Shown here in pieces: positions 24,027-31,393 of a stretch of DNA of 64,000 bases. The DNA is from Trichormus sp. NMC-1. GTDB lineage: Bacteria; Cyanobacteriota; Cyanobacteriia; Cyanobacteriales; Nostocaceae. A program made the translations under genes and the position numbers. The stretch is taken from assembly GCF_001858025.1 (NCBI RefSeq), contig NZ_LZQD01000001.1, positions 1,130,737 through 1,194,736 of the forward strand, in the 5' to 3' direction. The notes beneath the pieces are model-generated. The model had not been told where the DNA came from, did not search any database, and saw only the letters and a list, made by a program, of their open reading frames with translations. Numbering within the stretch: the first letter of the stretch is position 1; every line of letters starts with the position of its first letter.

Positions 24027-24050
24027 TATATTCCCCACATATCAAAAATC

Positions 24051-25178
24051 TCAAAATTTAATCATTGTTAAGCAGATGGTAGCTAAAATCGCGGCGATTA
24101 TATAAAAGACCGCAACTACTTGCAATTCTGACCAGCCAGTTAACTCTAAATGATGATGTAAAGGAGCCATTTTGAACAGCCGCTTACCTTTACCATCTGG
24201 CCCCTTTGTGGCTTTGTAATAACTAACTTGCGCCATTACAGACAGGGTTTCCACAAAGAAGATCCCACTGAGAATAAACAGGGCTACTAAACTGTTAGTC
24301 AACAACGCTACAGCAGCTAAAGCACCTCCCAGGGCTAGGGAACCAGTATCTCCCATAAAAACACGGGCTGGGTTCCGGTTATGCGCTAAAAATCCCAAGC
24401 AACTACCACTCATAGCCGCACAGAAAATCATTAATTCCGGTGAGGTGGGTGCAATTATAGCGCCTAATGCGAAAATAGCGATCGCAACTGTTCCCCCTGC
24501 TAATCCATCAATTCCATCTGTTAAATTAGTAGCATTACTTTCTGCTACTAACACAAAACCAGCCAAAGGCCAGAAGAAGAATCCTAAAGGTAGGGTAAAA
24601 CTCACCCAAGGTAAGGCGATATTTGTTATAGTAAAATCTCGGTTAAAAATTATCCACACACAGAAACAAGCCGCAAAAATTATCTGCAAAGCCAGTTTCA
24701 TCTTTGGAGATATACCTTTATTTGATTTCCGGCGCAAAATTTGCCAATCGTCAATCCAGCCAATCAAACCGTAGCTAATTGTTAAAGCCGAAACAGCCAG
24801 TACGTCTTGATGAAAATTAGACAATATACAGCCAACTACCACTGCAACAGGGATGAAAAAAATACCACCCATAGTTGGCGTACCAGCTTTTTTTAGATGG
24901 GCTTGGGGACCATCTTCCCGGATGATTTGCCCTGTTTTCAGCGCTTGCAGTAGAGGTACTACCCATTTTCCCACAGCCGCAGCACCTACAGCACATAATA
25001 ACAAAGGCAACGTCAGCGATGTAGCTTGCCAAGGTAGTCTATTCCCTAGCCAATCTAAAGTCAAGGCTGCTGTACTGAGCAAGAGGGCTAACATAGAGGC
25101 CAGCCCAATTCCAGAAATATTTATACTTTGGTCAGGAGATAGTTTAGCGTCCACAGAAAATTTTCCTTCACTCCACAC
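24051..25178 (-). CDS. mraY: Phospho-N-acetylmuramoyl-pentapeptide transferase
   Basis: A 375-aa polytopic membrane enzyme that makes lipid I from UDP-MurNAc-pentapeptide and undecaprenyl phosphate. Diagnostic features are KAGTPTMGGIFFIP near the N-terminal third, ESNATNLTDGIDGLAGG with the catalytic Asp residues, GDTGSLALGGALA, and the PLHHHLE histidine motif near the C-terminus. About ten hydrophobic segments are visible. The frame opens with a methionine at 25178 and about 15 polar residues; a later start would still keep all helices. The DUF3134 gene lies upstream on the same strand. Confidence 0.95.
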   Translation of the reverse strand: MWSEGKFSVDAKLSPDQSINISGIGLASMLALLLSTAALTLDWLGNRLPWQATSLTLPLLLCAVGAAAVGKWVVPLLQALKTGQIIREDGPQAHLKKAGTPTMGGIFFIPVAVVVGCILSNFHQDVLAVSALTISYGLIGWIDDWQILRRKSNKGISPKMKLALQIIFAACFCVWIIFNRDFTITNIALPWVSFTLPLGFFFWPLAGFVLVAESNATNLTDGIDGLAGGTVAIAIFALGAIIAPTSPELMIFCAAMSGSCLGFLAHNRNPARVFMGDTGSLALGGALAAVALLTNSLVALFILSGIFFVETLSVMAQVSYYKATKGPDGKGKRLFKMAPLHHHLELTGWSELQVVAVFYIIAAILATICLTMIKF

Positions 25179-25230
25179 TTAAAAAAACCGACAAACAGAG
25201 ACTATTGATAAAACTCAGTCTCCACACCTC

Positions 25231-25473
25231 TTAAGGCTCATCCTCACCTATGCTGATATCGTCGTCATCAAAATCAAGATCGCCAATTCCGTCTTCTCCA
25301 CCCAATAAATCGGATATTACTGCTTCCGCTTCCGAAAAATTAGGTTCGTGAACATCACGCGCTATAAGACGACGGCTAGACTGCAACCAATCCAGTATAG
25401 AGGAATCTTGCTTTGAGGGAATTACAGTAGCTCGCTGGTTGCGGGGTTCCTCACGTAGGGGCGAATTTAACAT
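25231..25473 (-). CDS. DUF3134 family small acidic protein
   Basis: An 80-aa protein with a basic N-terminal half (LREEPRNQRATVIPSKQDSS, then ILDWLQSSRRLIARD) and a very acidic C-terminus (DLDFDDDDISIGEDEP). This is the layout of cyanobacterial DUF3134 proteins. The function is unknown. It precedes mraY on the same strand with a 52-bp gap and may share its transcript. There are no membrane segments and no cysteines. Confidence 0.75.
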   Translation of the reverse strand: MLNSPLREEPRNQRATVIPSKQDSSILDWLQSSRRLIARDVHEPNFSEAEAVISDLLGGEDGIGDLDFDDDDISIGEDEP

Positions 25474-25713
25474 ATCAACGAAGACACGAAGAGGTTTATG
25501 TAACTAGACATTAAGAGTCTATCATTTGATACGGCATAATTTAATTAATGATTCAACTCTTTGATTGATAAATCCGAATTAAACAAAAAAGATTATTTAA
25601 TTACCCTATCGCTAACAGTAAGCCCTTCAACAGATGAATTGCATAGCTATATACATAAAGCATTAATATCTTGTTAATTCTGATTTCATAGGCATATTTT
25701 GAGGTAAAAGGCG

Positions 25714-26298
25714 ATGATGACAAAATCTACTCTTCTGGATGCAATCGCTGGTACAAATCGCGGGTTGCTGGCAACTGAAACCCAAAAACAGGCTATCCTA
25801 GCAGCGATCGCTAGTTTGGAGGATTTTAACCCCACACCACGCCCTTTGGCAGCCAGCCACTTACTAGAAGGTGATTGGCGATTACTTTACACCACAAGTA
25901 AGGCTTTACTAAACCTTGATCGTTTTCCCTTTTACAAACTTGGACAAATTTACCAATGTATTAGAGTAGAAACTACTAGCGTTTATAACATAGCAGAAAT
26001 TTACGGACTACCTTCTTTGGAAGGATTAGTTAGCGTAGCTGCTAAATTTGAACCAGTCTCAGAACGTCGAGTTCAAGTAAAATTCCAGCGTTCTATTATT
26101 GGCTTACAAAAGCTAATTGACTATCAGTCACCTGCAACTTTTATCCAGCAAATTGAATCCGGAAAAAAATTTACTGCCCTTGACTTTCCTATTCAGAGTG
26201 ACCAACAACAAGGATGGTTGGACATCACCTATATAGATAATGATCTACGCATTGGTAGAGGTAACGAAGGGAGCGTGTTTGTTTTGAGTAAGGCATAG
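25714..26298 (+). CDS. PAP/fibrillin family protein
   Basis: A 194-aa lipocalin-like protein of the plastid-lipid-associated (PAP/fibrillin) family. The N-terminal helix region KSTLLDAIAGTNRGLLATE leads into PLAASHLLEGDWRLLYTTSK, the family's lipid-binding entry motif. The C-terminus GWLDITYIDNDLRIGRGNEGSVFVLSK closes the barrel. In cyanobacteria and plastids fibrillins bind hydrophobic molecules at thylakoids and in lipid bodies and help under light stress. The start ATG follows an AGGTAAAAGGCG ribosome site. It is about 245 bp upstream of psaE, and the two are probably transcribed separately. Confidence 0.9.
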   Translation: MMTKSTLLDAIAGTNRGLLATETQKQAILAAIASLEDFNPTPRPLAASHLLEGDWRLLYTTSKALLNLDRFPFYKLGQIYQCIRVETTSVYNIAEIYGLPSLEGLVSVAAKFEPVSERRVQVKFQRSIIGLQKLIDYQSPATFIQQIESGKKFTALDFPIQSDQQQGWLDITYIDNDLRIGRGNEGSVFVLSKA

Positions 26299-26542
26299 GC
26301 GGTTTATTCGCAAGAAGTGTTTGCGAACGACCTTATTCTATTATAAGTACTTTGTCAAGTGGGGTCTGATATTGTTTTGTGTACGGGACAAGGAGATTTG
26401 GGGAGATTAACCTGTTAACAGTTCCCCGTTCCCCAATATGACAAATAACTTAACAAACACTCTAGCAACGACCTTCAGGTTGTAGAGTGAAATCAATTAG
26501 CCCTAATTTATTGGCAATTGATAATTCAAAGGGAAAATAATC

Positions 26543-26758
26543 ATGGTTCAACGTGGTTCTAAAGTACGTGTTCTTCGCCCCGAATCCTACTGGTTTCAAG
26601 ATGTAGGAACTGTGGCCTCTATTGACCAAAGCGGTATCAAGTACTCCGTAATTGTCCGGTTTGATAAGGTCAATTACTCTGGTATCAATACCAATAACTT
26701 TGCTACTGATGAATTACTAGAGGTTGCACCTCCAGCAGCTAAAGCAGCGAAAAAGTAA
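26543..26758 (+). CDS. psaE: Photosystem I subunit IV
   Basis: A 71-aa protein clearly matching Psa[21 protein letters not shown], then [23 protein letters not shown] and NNFATDEL. PsaE sits on the stromal side of photosystem I, has an SH3-like fold, and helps ferredoxin docking and cyclic electron flow. The C-terminal [10 protein letters not shown] tail is typical of cyanobacterial versions. A GGGAAAATAATC stretch precedes the ATG. The 240-bp upstream gap is expected to hold a light-regulated promoter, but I could not pin down its elements. Confidence 0.97.
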   Translation: MVQRGSKVRVLRPESYWFQDVGTVASIDQSGIKYSVIVRFDKVNYSGINTNNFATDELLEVAPPAAKAAKK

Positions 26759-26928
26759 ACAGTCGCACAGTGTTGGGTGCTGAGTCCTGAGTATAAAAAT
26801 TGGAAAAAGCAGTAAAATAAATATGCTGGTTCCATCTCCTCGATTTATTTCGTGAAGCATTGCTCCGAACTCAGCACACCCTGCGGTTCGCCTCCCTCTG
26901 GGCTTGTACCGCCATCATTACTCTAGAA

Positions 26929-27765
26929 ATGCCTGAACTACCTGAAGTTGAAACAGTCCGACGGGGTTTAAATCAATTAACCCTAAATCAAACAATTACG
27001 GGGGGAGATGTGTTGCTACAACGCACCATCGCCTACCCGTTTTCTATTGAAGAATTTATAGAAAGTATTAAAAAAAGCACCATTAAATCTTGGCATCGTC
27101 GCGGTAAATATCTTTTAGCTGAACTTTCTCCTCCTTCGACCTGGTTAGGAGTGCATCTGCGAATGACCGGACAATTATTATGGTTAAATCGAGATGAACC
27201 TTTACATAAACACACCAGAGTTCGGTTATTTTTTGGGGAAGAACAAGAATTACGCTTTGTTGACCAACGCACCTTTGGGCAAATGTGGTATGTTCCCCCA
27301 GGTGTGGCTGTAGAAAGTATTATTACAGGTTTGGCAAAACTGGCTGTAGATCCATTTTCACCAGAGTTCACCGTTGAGTATTTAGCGAATAAGCTGAAAA
27401 AATCTCGTCGTCCCATTAAAACTGCATTGTTAGATCAGTCGATAGTTGCAGGATTGGGTAATATATATGCTGATGAGGCTTTATTTAAAAGTGGAATTTT
27501 ACCAACTACTATCTGTGCAGATTTACAAAGCCCACAAATTGAACCTTTAAGAACAGCGATAATTGAAGTTCTATCCGCAAGTATTGCCGCTGGTGGAACA
27601 ACTTTTAGTAATTTCCTCAATGTTAAAGGTGTAAATGGCAACTATGGCGGTGAGGCGTGGGTTTACAACCGCACCGGGAAACCTTGTAAAGTTTGTGGTA
27701 ATGTCATCCAGCGAATTAAGTTAGGTGGGCGTTCTAGTCATTTTTGTTCTCAATGTCAGAAATGA
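26929..27765 (+). CDS. mutM: Formamidopyrimidine-DNA glycosylase
   Basis: A base-excision repair enzyme that removes 8-oxoguanine and formamidopyrimidines. The ATG at 26929 was chosen because Pro2-Glu3 (MPELPEVETVRRG) must be at the mature N-terminus for catalysis; the frame opens 69 nt earlier but that would bury the proline. The helix-two-turn-helix block (QSIVAGLGNIYADEALF) and C-terminal zinc finger (CKVC ... CSQC, 279 aa scale) are intact. The product is 278 aa, normal for Fpg. It lies 170 bp after psaE and is probably separately transcribed. Confidence 0.95.
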   Translation: MPELPEVETVRRGLNQLTLNQTITGGDVLLQRTIAYPFSIEEFIESIKKSTIKSWHRRGKYLLAELSPPSTWLGVHLRMTGQLLWLNRDEPLHKHTRVRLFFGEEQELRFVDQRTFGQMWYVPPGVAVESIITGLAKLAVDPFSPEFTVEYLANKLKKSRRPIKTALLDQSIVAGLGNIYADEALFKSGILPTTICADLQSPQIEPLRTAIIEVLSASIAAGGTTFSNFLNVKGVNGNYGGEAWVYNRTGKPCKVCGNVIQRIKLGGRSSHFCSQCQK

Positions 27766-27777
27766 GGGGGATTAAGA

Positions 27778-27866
27778 AACCTCTCTCTAAATCTCTCTCC
27801 TACAAGGAAAGAGACTTTGATTTTAATTCCCCCACTTCCCTTGTAGGGAAGGGGGTTGGGTTCTCC
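27778..27866. repeat. Dispersed repeat of the AACCTCTC family
   Basis: AAACCTCTCTCTAAATC leads to CCCTTGTAGGGAAGGGGGTT, with internal pairing of CTACAAGG and CCTTGTAG. Related copies occur at about 31249-31393, 61447-61533 and 62954-63042. It sits between mutM and a surface-protein remnant. Confidence 0.65.
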
Positions 27867-27875
27867 TCTTCCACA

Positions 27876-28115
27876 AGTGGAAATTGGAATTTATACAGGT
27901 CTGGTGGATTGAATTTTTTGAATGGGCAGCGTTTTGTAGTAGGGTCTTTTAGCGCCGTAGCCACCGAAGTAGTTCCAGTCCCCTTCGATATCCCCGGAGG
28001 CGCAACCATCCCCGTAGCCGGTTCCCTACTAGCCCTGGGAGCAATGAGAAAAGTTAAAAAGAGCATAGCATTAAAAACCCGCATCGCCAACCCTGTAACC
28101 ACAACGGTTAGCTAG
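27876..28115 (+). pseudogene. C-terminal remnant of a cell-surface protein with a PEP/PFE-CTERM-like sorting tail
   Basis: About 80 codons in frame end in PVPFDIPGGATIPVAGSLLA, then LGAMRKVKKSIA and a short tail. A Pro-rich motif, a hydrophobic helix and a basic cluster at the extreme C-terminus is the layout of PEP-CTERM-type sorting signals in cyanobacteria. The upstream part of the frame runs into a dispersed repeat, so the original exported domain is missing. I read this as a fragment left by deletion or repeat insertion. A working short protein is less likely, since it has no signal peptide. Confidence 0.55.
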
Positions 28116-28503
28116 GATAAACTTTTCTACCTCCACGTTTTCCGTTTTCGATACCTGGCACTCCACCAAAGGATATTTGATCAATAATTATCGGGTAGGG
28201 GTTTAGCATTGCTAAACCCCTACATTTTCGTTGTCACTAAATATTACCTAAAGAGTGTAAAATTAATATTTCTTGTCTGAATCAGGTGGTTATCGAGCGA
28301 AGTCGAGATAATGTCCAGGGTTAAAGGATGAACAGGACGAAAATAGGCATTTCAGTACCCATTATCCATTACCAGCCTCAACTAGATAACTAGCAACTTG
28401 AGTTATTAGTGAAAATTCAATTAAATGACCAATAATTCCTTGATTATACTTTTCACCCGGATTTATTCGTGCAATCAATCCGAAATCCAAAATCCGAAAT
28501 CCG
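28116..28503. other. Repeat-containing gap before the Rpn gene
   Basis: A 388-bp gap. Near 28192-28224 is a GGGTAGGGGTTTAGC ... GCTAAACCCCTAC palindrome. At 28274-28338 there is a MITE-family left end (TGTCTGAATCAGG) split by a TTATCGAGCGAAGTCGAGATAA-like hairpin. Tandem CCGAAATCCAAAATCCGAAATCC precedes the next start codon. No gene is seen. Confidence 0.6.
28274..28338 (+). repeat. MITE-family left end interrupted by a small palindrome
   Basis: TGTCTGAATCAGG is followed by an inserted hairpin (TTATC, GAGCGAAGTC, GATAA) and then the expected continuation TGTCCAGGGTTAAAGGATG. It is one repeat type nested in another, at single-copy scale. Confidence 0.5.
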
Positions 28504-29439
28504 ATGACTCGCTTTATACATGACCAATTTGCAAAACAATATCTAACAGAACTATTAACACCTTACGGACAAGTAGAAACCAGCAAAGATATCACAGCAG
28601 AAGTAAGACAAATTGACGTTTTGTTTATTCCTTCACCTCAACCTACACAAAGTCTAGAAATACTCGGACTACTAGGACGAATGGCGACAAATTATGCTAT
28701 ATTTGAACCATTCCGCAATGCCGTCACCAAAAGCGAAATTCGCAGTTGTATGGGTAAATTATTTGACATTCATGCGGACATAGAGCGTCAATCTAACCGC
28801 AACAATACCCGTATAAATGAGGCAGAATTACCCAGGTTGTGGATTTTTTCTCCTACTGCTTCAGTGGAACTACTAACAAGTTTTAATACTACAGTCGATG
28901 AAGAAAACTGGAGTAAAGGCATTTATTTTTTGGGAGAGGGCTTAAAAACCGTCATTATTGCTATTCACCAACTCCCCAGCACACCAGAAACCCTGTTTCT
29001 CAGGATATTAGGTAAAGGGAAAGTTCAACGACAAGCAGTGGAAGAATTAGAAGCAATACCTAAAAACAGTCCGTTCCTTTCCCATATCGTACAATTAGTA
29101 CATGACCTGATTGCTGTTTTATCGGCTCGTCAACGTCAAGAGCAAGATATTGATAAAGATGACCAGGAGTTGATTATGAAACTATCAGAAATTTATCAAC
29201 AACAATTAGAAGAACTAAAAAAACAAGGACTCCAGGAAGGACTCCAGGAAGGACGACAAGAAGGTATAGAAAGAGAACGACGCGCTATGATTGAAAGTAT
29301 CATGCAAGTACGTTTTGGGGAAGTTGATTCAGAATTAGCAGCAATTATCGACTTTCTGATTGCTATGACTAGGGAAGAATTTACTCCTTTGCTTCTACAA
29401 TCATCTCGTGAAGAATTATTAGCTAGATTTGCCAAATAA
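28504..29439 (+). CDS. Rpn-type PD-(D/E)XK nuclease/transposase-like protein
   Basis: A 311-aa protein. The N-terminal domain starts MTRFIHDQFAKQYLTELLTP and contains IDVLFIPSP, a likely nuclease Asp, which fits the cyanobacterial Rpn/PD-(D/E)XK group. A central mixed domain follows. Residues 215-260 form a charged helix with LQEG/RQEG repeats, a hallmark of this group. The C-terminal helix (FTPLLLQSSREELLARF) is also typical. Such proteins promote recombination or act as restriction-like nucleases; the role here is unknown. It is a single gene surrounded by repeats, consistent with mobile accessory DNA. Confidence 0.8.
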   Translation: MTRFIHDQFAKQYLTELLTPYGQVETSKDITAEVRQIDVLFIPSPQPTQSLEILGLLGRMATNYAIFEPFRNAVTKSEIRSCMGKLFDIHADIERQSNRNNTRINEAELPRLWIFSPTASVELLTSFNTTVDEENWSKGIYFLGEGLKTVIIAIHQLPSTPETLFLRILGKGKVQRQAVEELEAIPKNSPFLSHIVQLVHDLIAVLSARQRQEQDIDKDDQELIMKLSEIYQQQLEELKKQGLQEGLQEGRQEGIERERRAMIESIMQVRFGEVDSELAAIIDFLIAMTREEFTPLLLQSSREELLARFAK

Positions 29440-29520
29440 TTGATGGAAAAATGGACAAATCTGCAATTTCTAAAATAATTTAAAAATTAATCAAAATCCA
29501 GAATATAGAGTATTGGGGGG

Positions 29521-29549
29521 TTGACAATGGCTTGGGGATTTGTTATCAT
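29521..29549 (+). promoter_or_regulatory. Sigma-70-type promoter upstream of ndhO
   Basis: TTGACA at 29521-29526 and TATCAT at 29544-29549 are separated by exactly 17 bp. This is the best consensus match I noticed in the window. Transcription would start near 29556. A 10-bp hairpin at about 29600-29626 (AACCGCTTAC / GTAGGCGGTT, one wobble) followed by ATATTTGTTT lies downstream, before ndhO at 29718. Confidence 0.65.
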
Positions 29550-29555
29550 GAAGTC

Positions 29556-29640
29556 GATAAGGAAGAACTATCTAGCAATAAAAATATAATTTCCTCCTCA
29601 ACCGCTTACCACCAGAGTAGGCGGTTATATTTGTTTGGGG
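29556..29640 (+). ncRNA. Candidate small RNA or structured 5' leader before ndhO
   Basis: It starts about 7 nt after the TATCAT box and ends at the hairpin AACCGCTTAC ... GTAGGCGGTT with a short T-rich tail. It would be either an independent transcript of about 80 nt or the attenuated leader of ndhO. A TTCCTCCTCAAC stretch sits unpaired before the hairpin. I found no match to a named cyanobacterial sRNA family that I could defend. Confidence 0.4.
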
Positions 29641-29717
29641 AAAGAAATTATGCCTTTGGGTCTGGGCGCGAGATAAAATTTTGAGTAAAAGCGTTTATTT
29701 TGGAACAAGGGGAACTC

Positions 29718-29933
29718 ATGGCTGTTAAAAAAGGAAATATGGTGCGGGCTATCCGCGAAAAGTTGGAAAATAGTCTAGAAGCTAAAGCTAGTGATTCTCG
29801 CTTCCCTGCTTATTTATTTGATAGTCAAGGGGAAGTAGTAGATATTAAGGGTGATTACGCTTTGGTGAAGTTTGGAAAAGTGCCAACGCCAAATATTTGG
29901 TTAAAATTAGAACAATTGGAAGAGTTTGCATAA
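29718..29933 (+). CDS. ndhO: NAD(P)H dehydrogenase-like complex subunit O
   Basis: A 71-aa protein from the ATG at 29718 ([21 protein letters not shown]); an upstream TTG in frame adds six residues without support. The rest ([20 protein letters not shown], then [22 protein letters not shown]) is typical of NdhO. NdhO is a peripheral, oxygenic-photosynthesis-specific subunit of NDH-1 on the cytoplasmic side of thylakoids, near the ferredoxin site. A GGGGAACTC ribosome site precedes the ATG, and a strong promoter lies about 170 bp upstream. Confidence 0.95.
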   Translation: MAVKKGNMVRAIREKLENSLEAKASDSRFPAYLFDSQGEVVDIKGDYALVKFGKVPTPNIWLKLEQLEEFA

Positions 29934-30045
29934 CAAACATACATCGTTCTTAATAGTGCTTTAGCTTAAAAGTCAGCAGCATGGTGGGTTACTTTGTCAC
30001 TAACCCACCCTACTATGATTGAATAATTGCAATTATAGAAAAATT

Positions 30046-31023
30046 ATGTCTTATTCCCCATCTTCCCCAGTTTTGTGTAAATCTCCCCGTGTAACTATTG
30101 TGGGTGCGGGTAGAGTAGGTAGCACTTTAGCCCAACGCATTGCGGAGAAAAATTTGGCTGATGTGGTGTTATTAGATATTGTAGAGGGAATGCCTCAAGG
30201 TTTGGCTTTAGATTTGCTAGAGGCCAGGGGACTGGAATTACATAATCGGCAAATTAGCGGAACTAATAATTATGCAGATACGGCTAATTCAAATATTGTC
30301 GTGATTACCGCTGGTTTTCCTCGCAAACCGGGAATGACGAGAGATGATTTGCTGAAAATTAATGCCAAAATTGTAGTTGATGCCGCCAAAAATGCGATCG
30401 CACATTCTCCCCATGCTATCTTTATTGTCGTCACAAATCCTCTGGATGTGATGACTTATTTAACTTGGCAAGCGACAAATTTACCCAGAAATCAAGTAAT
30501 GGGCATGGCTGGAGTGTTAGACTCAGCTAGGTTTGAAACTTTCATTGCTTTAGAATTGGGAGTTTTACCTGCGGACGTAAAAGCAATGGTTTTAGGTAGC
30601 CACGGTGATTTAATGGTTCCTTTAGCCCGTTACGCAACTGTCAATGGTATTCCTATTACAGAATTATTAGATACAGCCACAATTGAACGTTTAGTAGAAA
30701 GAACCCGTAACGGTGGCGCAGAAATTGTGGAATTAATGCATACAGGCGGCGCGTTTTTTGCTCCTGCTTCTGCTACTTCTTTAATGGTAGAATCAATTTT
30801 ATTAAATCAGTCGCGTTTGTTGCCAGTTGCAGCTTATCTGCAAGGTGAATATGGTTTAAATGATATTGTCATTGGTGTTCCTTGTCGTTTAGGATACGGT
30901 GGAGTTGAGAGTATTTTAGAATTAACTCTCAGTGATCAAGAAAGTTCAGCTTTGCAGACTTCAGCCCATTCTGTACGCCAAAATATTCAAAGGGCGCAGG
31001 AAATTTTAGATACGAAATCATAG
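30046..31023 (+). CDS. mdh: Malate dehydrogenase
   Basis: A 325-aa protein with the Rossmann motif TIVGAGRVGSTLAQ, the substrate loop region GFPRKPGMTRDDLL with its paired arginine, and catalytic His in GSHGDLMVPLARY. The presence of MTRDD (Arg in the mobile loop, not Gln) supports malate rather than lactate as substrate. It interconverts malate and oxaloacetate with NAD(H) in the cytoplasm. The ATG at 30046 was preferred over an in-frame TTG at 30019, because the latter adds nine unconserved residues. It follows ndhO by 112 bp, and co-transcription is possible. Confidence 0.93.
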   Translation: MSYSPSSPVLCKSPRVTIVGAGRVGSTLAQRIAEKNLADVVLLDIVEGMPQGLALDLLEARGLELHNRQISGTNNYADTANSNIVVITAGFPRKPGMTRDDLLKINAKIVVDAAKNAIAHSPHAIFIVVTNPLDVMTYLTWQATNLPRNQVMGMAGVLDSARFETFIALELGVLPADVKAMVLGSHGDLMVPLARYATVNGIPITELLDTATIERLVERTRNGGAEIVELMHTGGAFFAPASATSLMVESILLNQSRLLPVAAYLQGEYGLNDIVIGVPCRLGYGGVESILELTLSDQESSALQTSAHSVRQNIQRAQEILDTKS

Positions 31024-31392
31024 AGTTTTTGCCAAAAGAAAGATACAGATAAAATTCACTTATACAAGATGTTTGTTCACGAATTTATAGAACCCCTATC
31101 CAAACAATACTGTTCGGTTAAGGATTTTTGTAGGTTGGGTTGAACAAAGTGAAACCCAACAAATGCCTGTAAATGTTGGGTTTCGTGCCTCAACCCAACC
31201 TACGTAATTTCATTTTTTTGAGCTTAACCGACAAGTATTGCCTATCCAAACCTCTCCCCGCACCCCTCCCCTACAAGCAAGGGAAGAGGAGAAACTTTTA
31301 ATACGGGAGAGGCTTGAATCTCTTAATTTTTTTCGTTCTTCACAAATGATTTAACTGCCCCTCTCCGCGTCGGAGAAGGGTTGGGGAGAGGT
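31024..31392. other. Convergent gap of two repeat elements
   Basis: A 369-bp region between convergent mdh and the metallophosphoesterase gene. It is occupied by the inverted repeat at 31130-31203 and the AACCTCTCCCC element at 31249-31393, which reaches the phosphoesterase stop codon. No coding sequence is seen. Confidence 0.65.
31130..31203. repeat. GTAGGTTGGGTT inverted-repeat element, 74 bp
   Basis: The perfect 12-bp ends GTAGGTTGGGTT and AACCCAACCTAC, with GAAACCCAACA / TGTTGGGTTTC inside, give a nearly continuous hairpin. It belongs to the same family as 11945-12083 and 35401-35467. Confidence 0.8.
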
Positions 31393-31393
31393 T
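31249..31393. repeat. AACCTCTCCCC inverted-repeat element, 145 bp
   Basis: The ends AACCTCTCCCC and GGGGAGAGGTT are exact reverse complements. The left half recurs in reverse orientation at 62954-63042. The right end finishes on the last base of the metallophosphoesterase stop codon. Confidence 0.75.
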
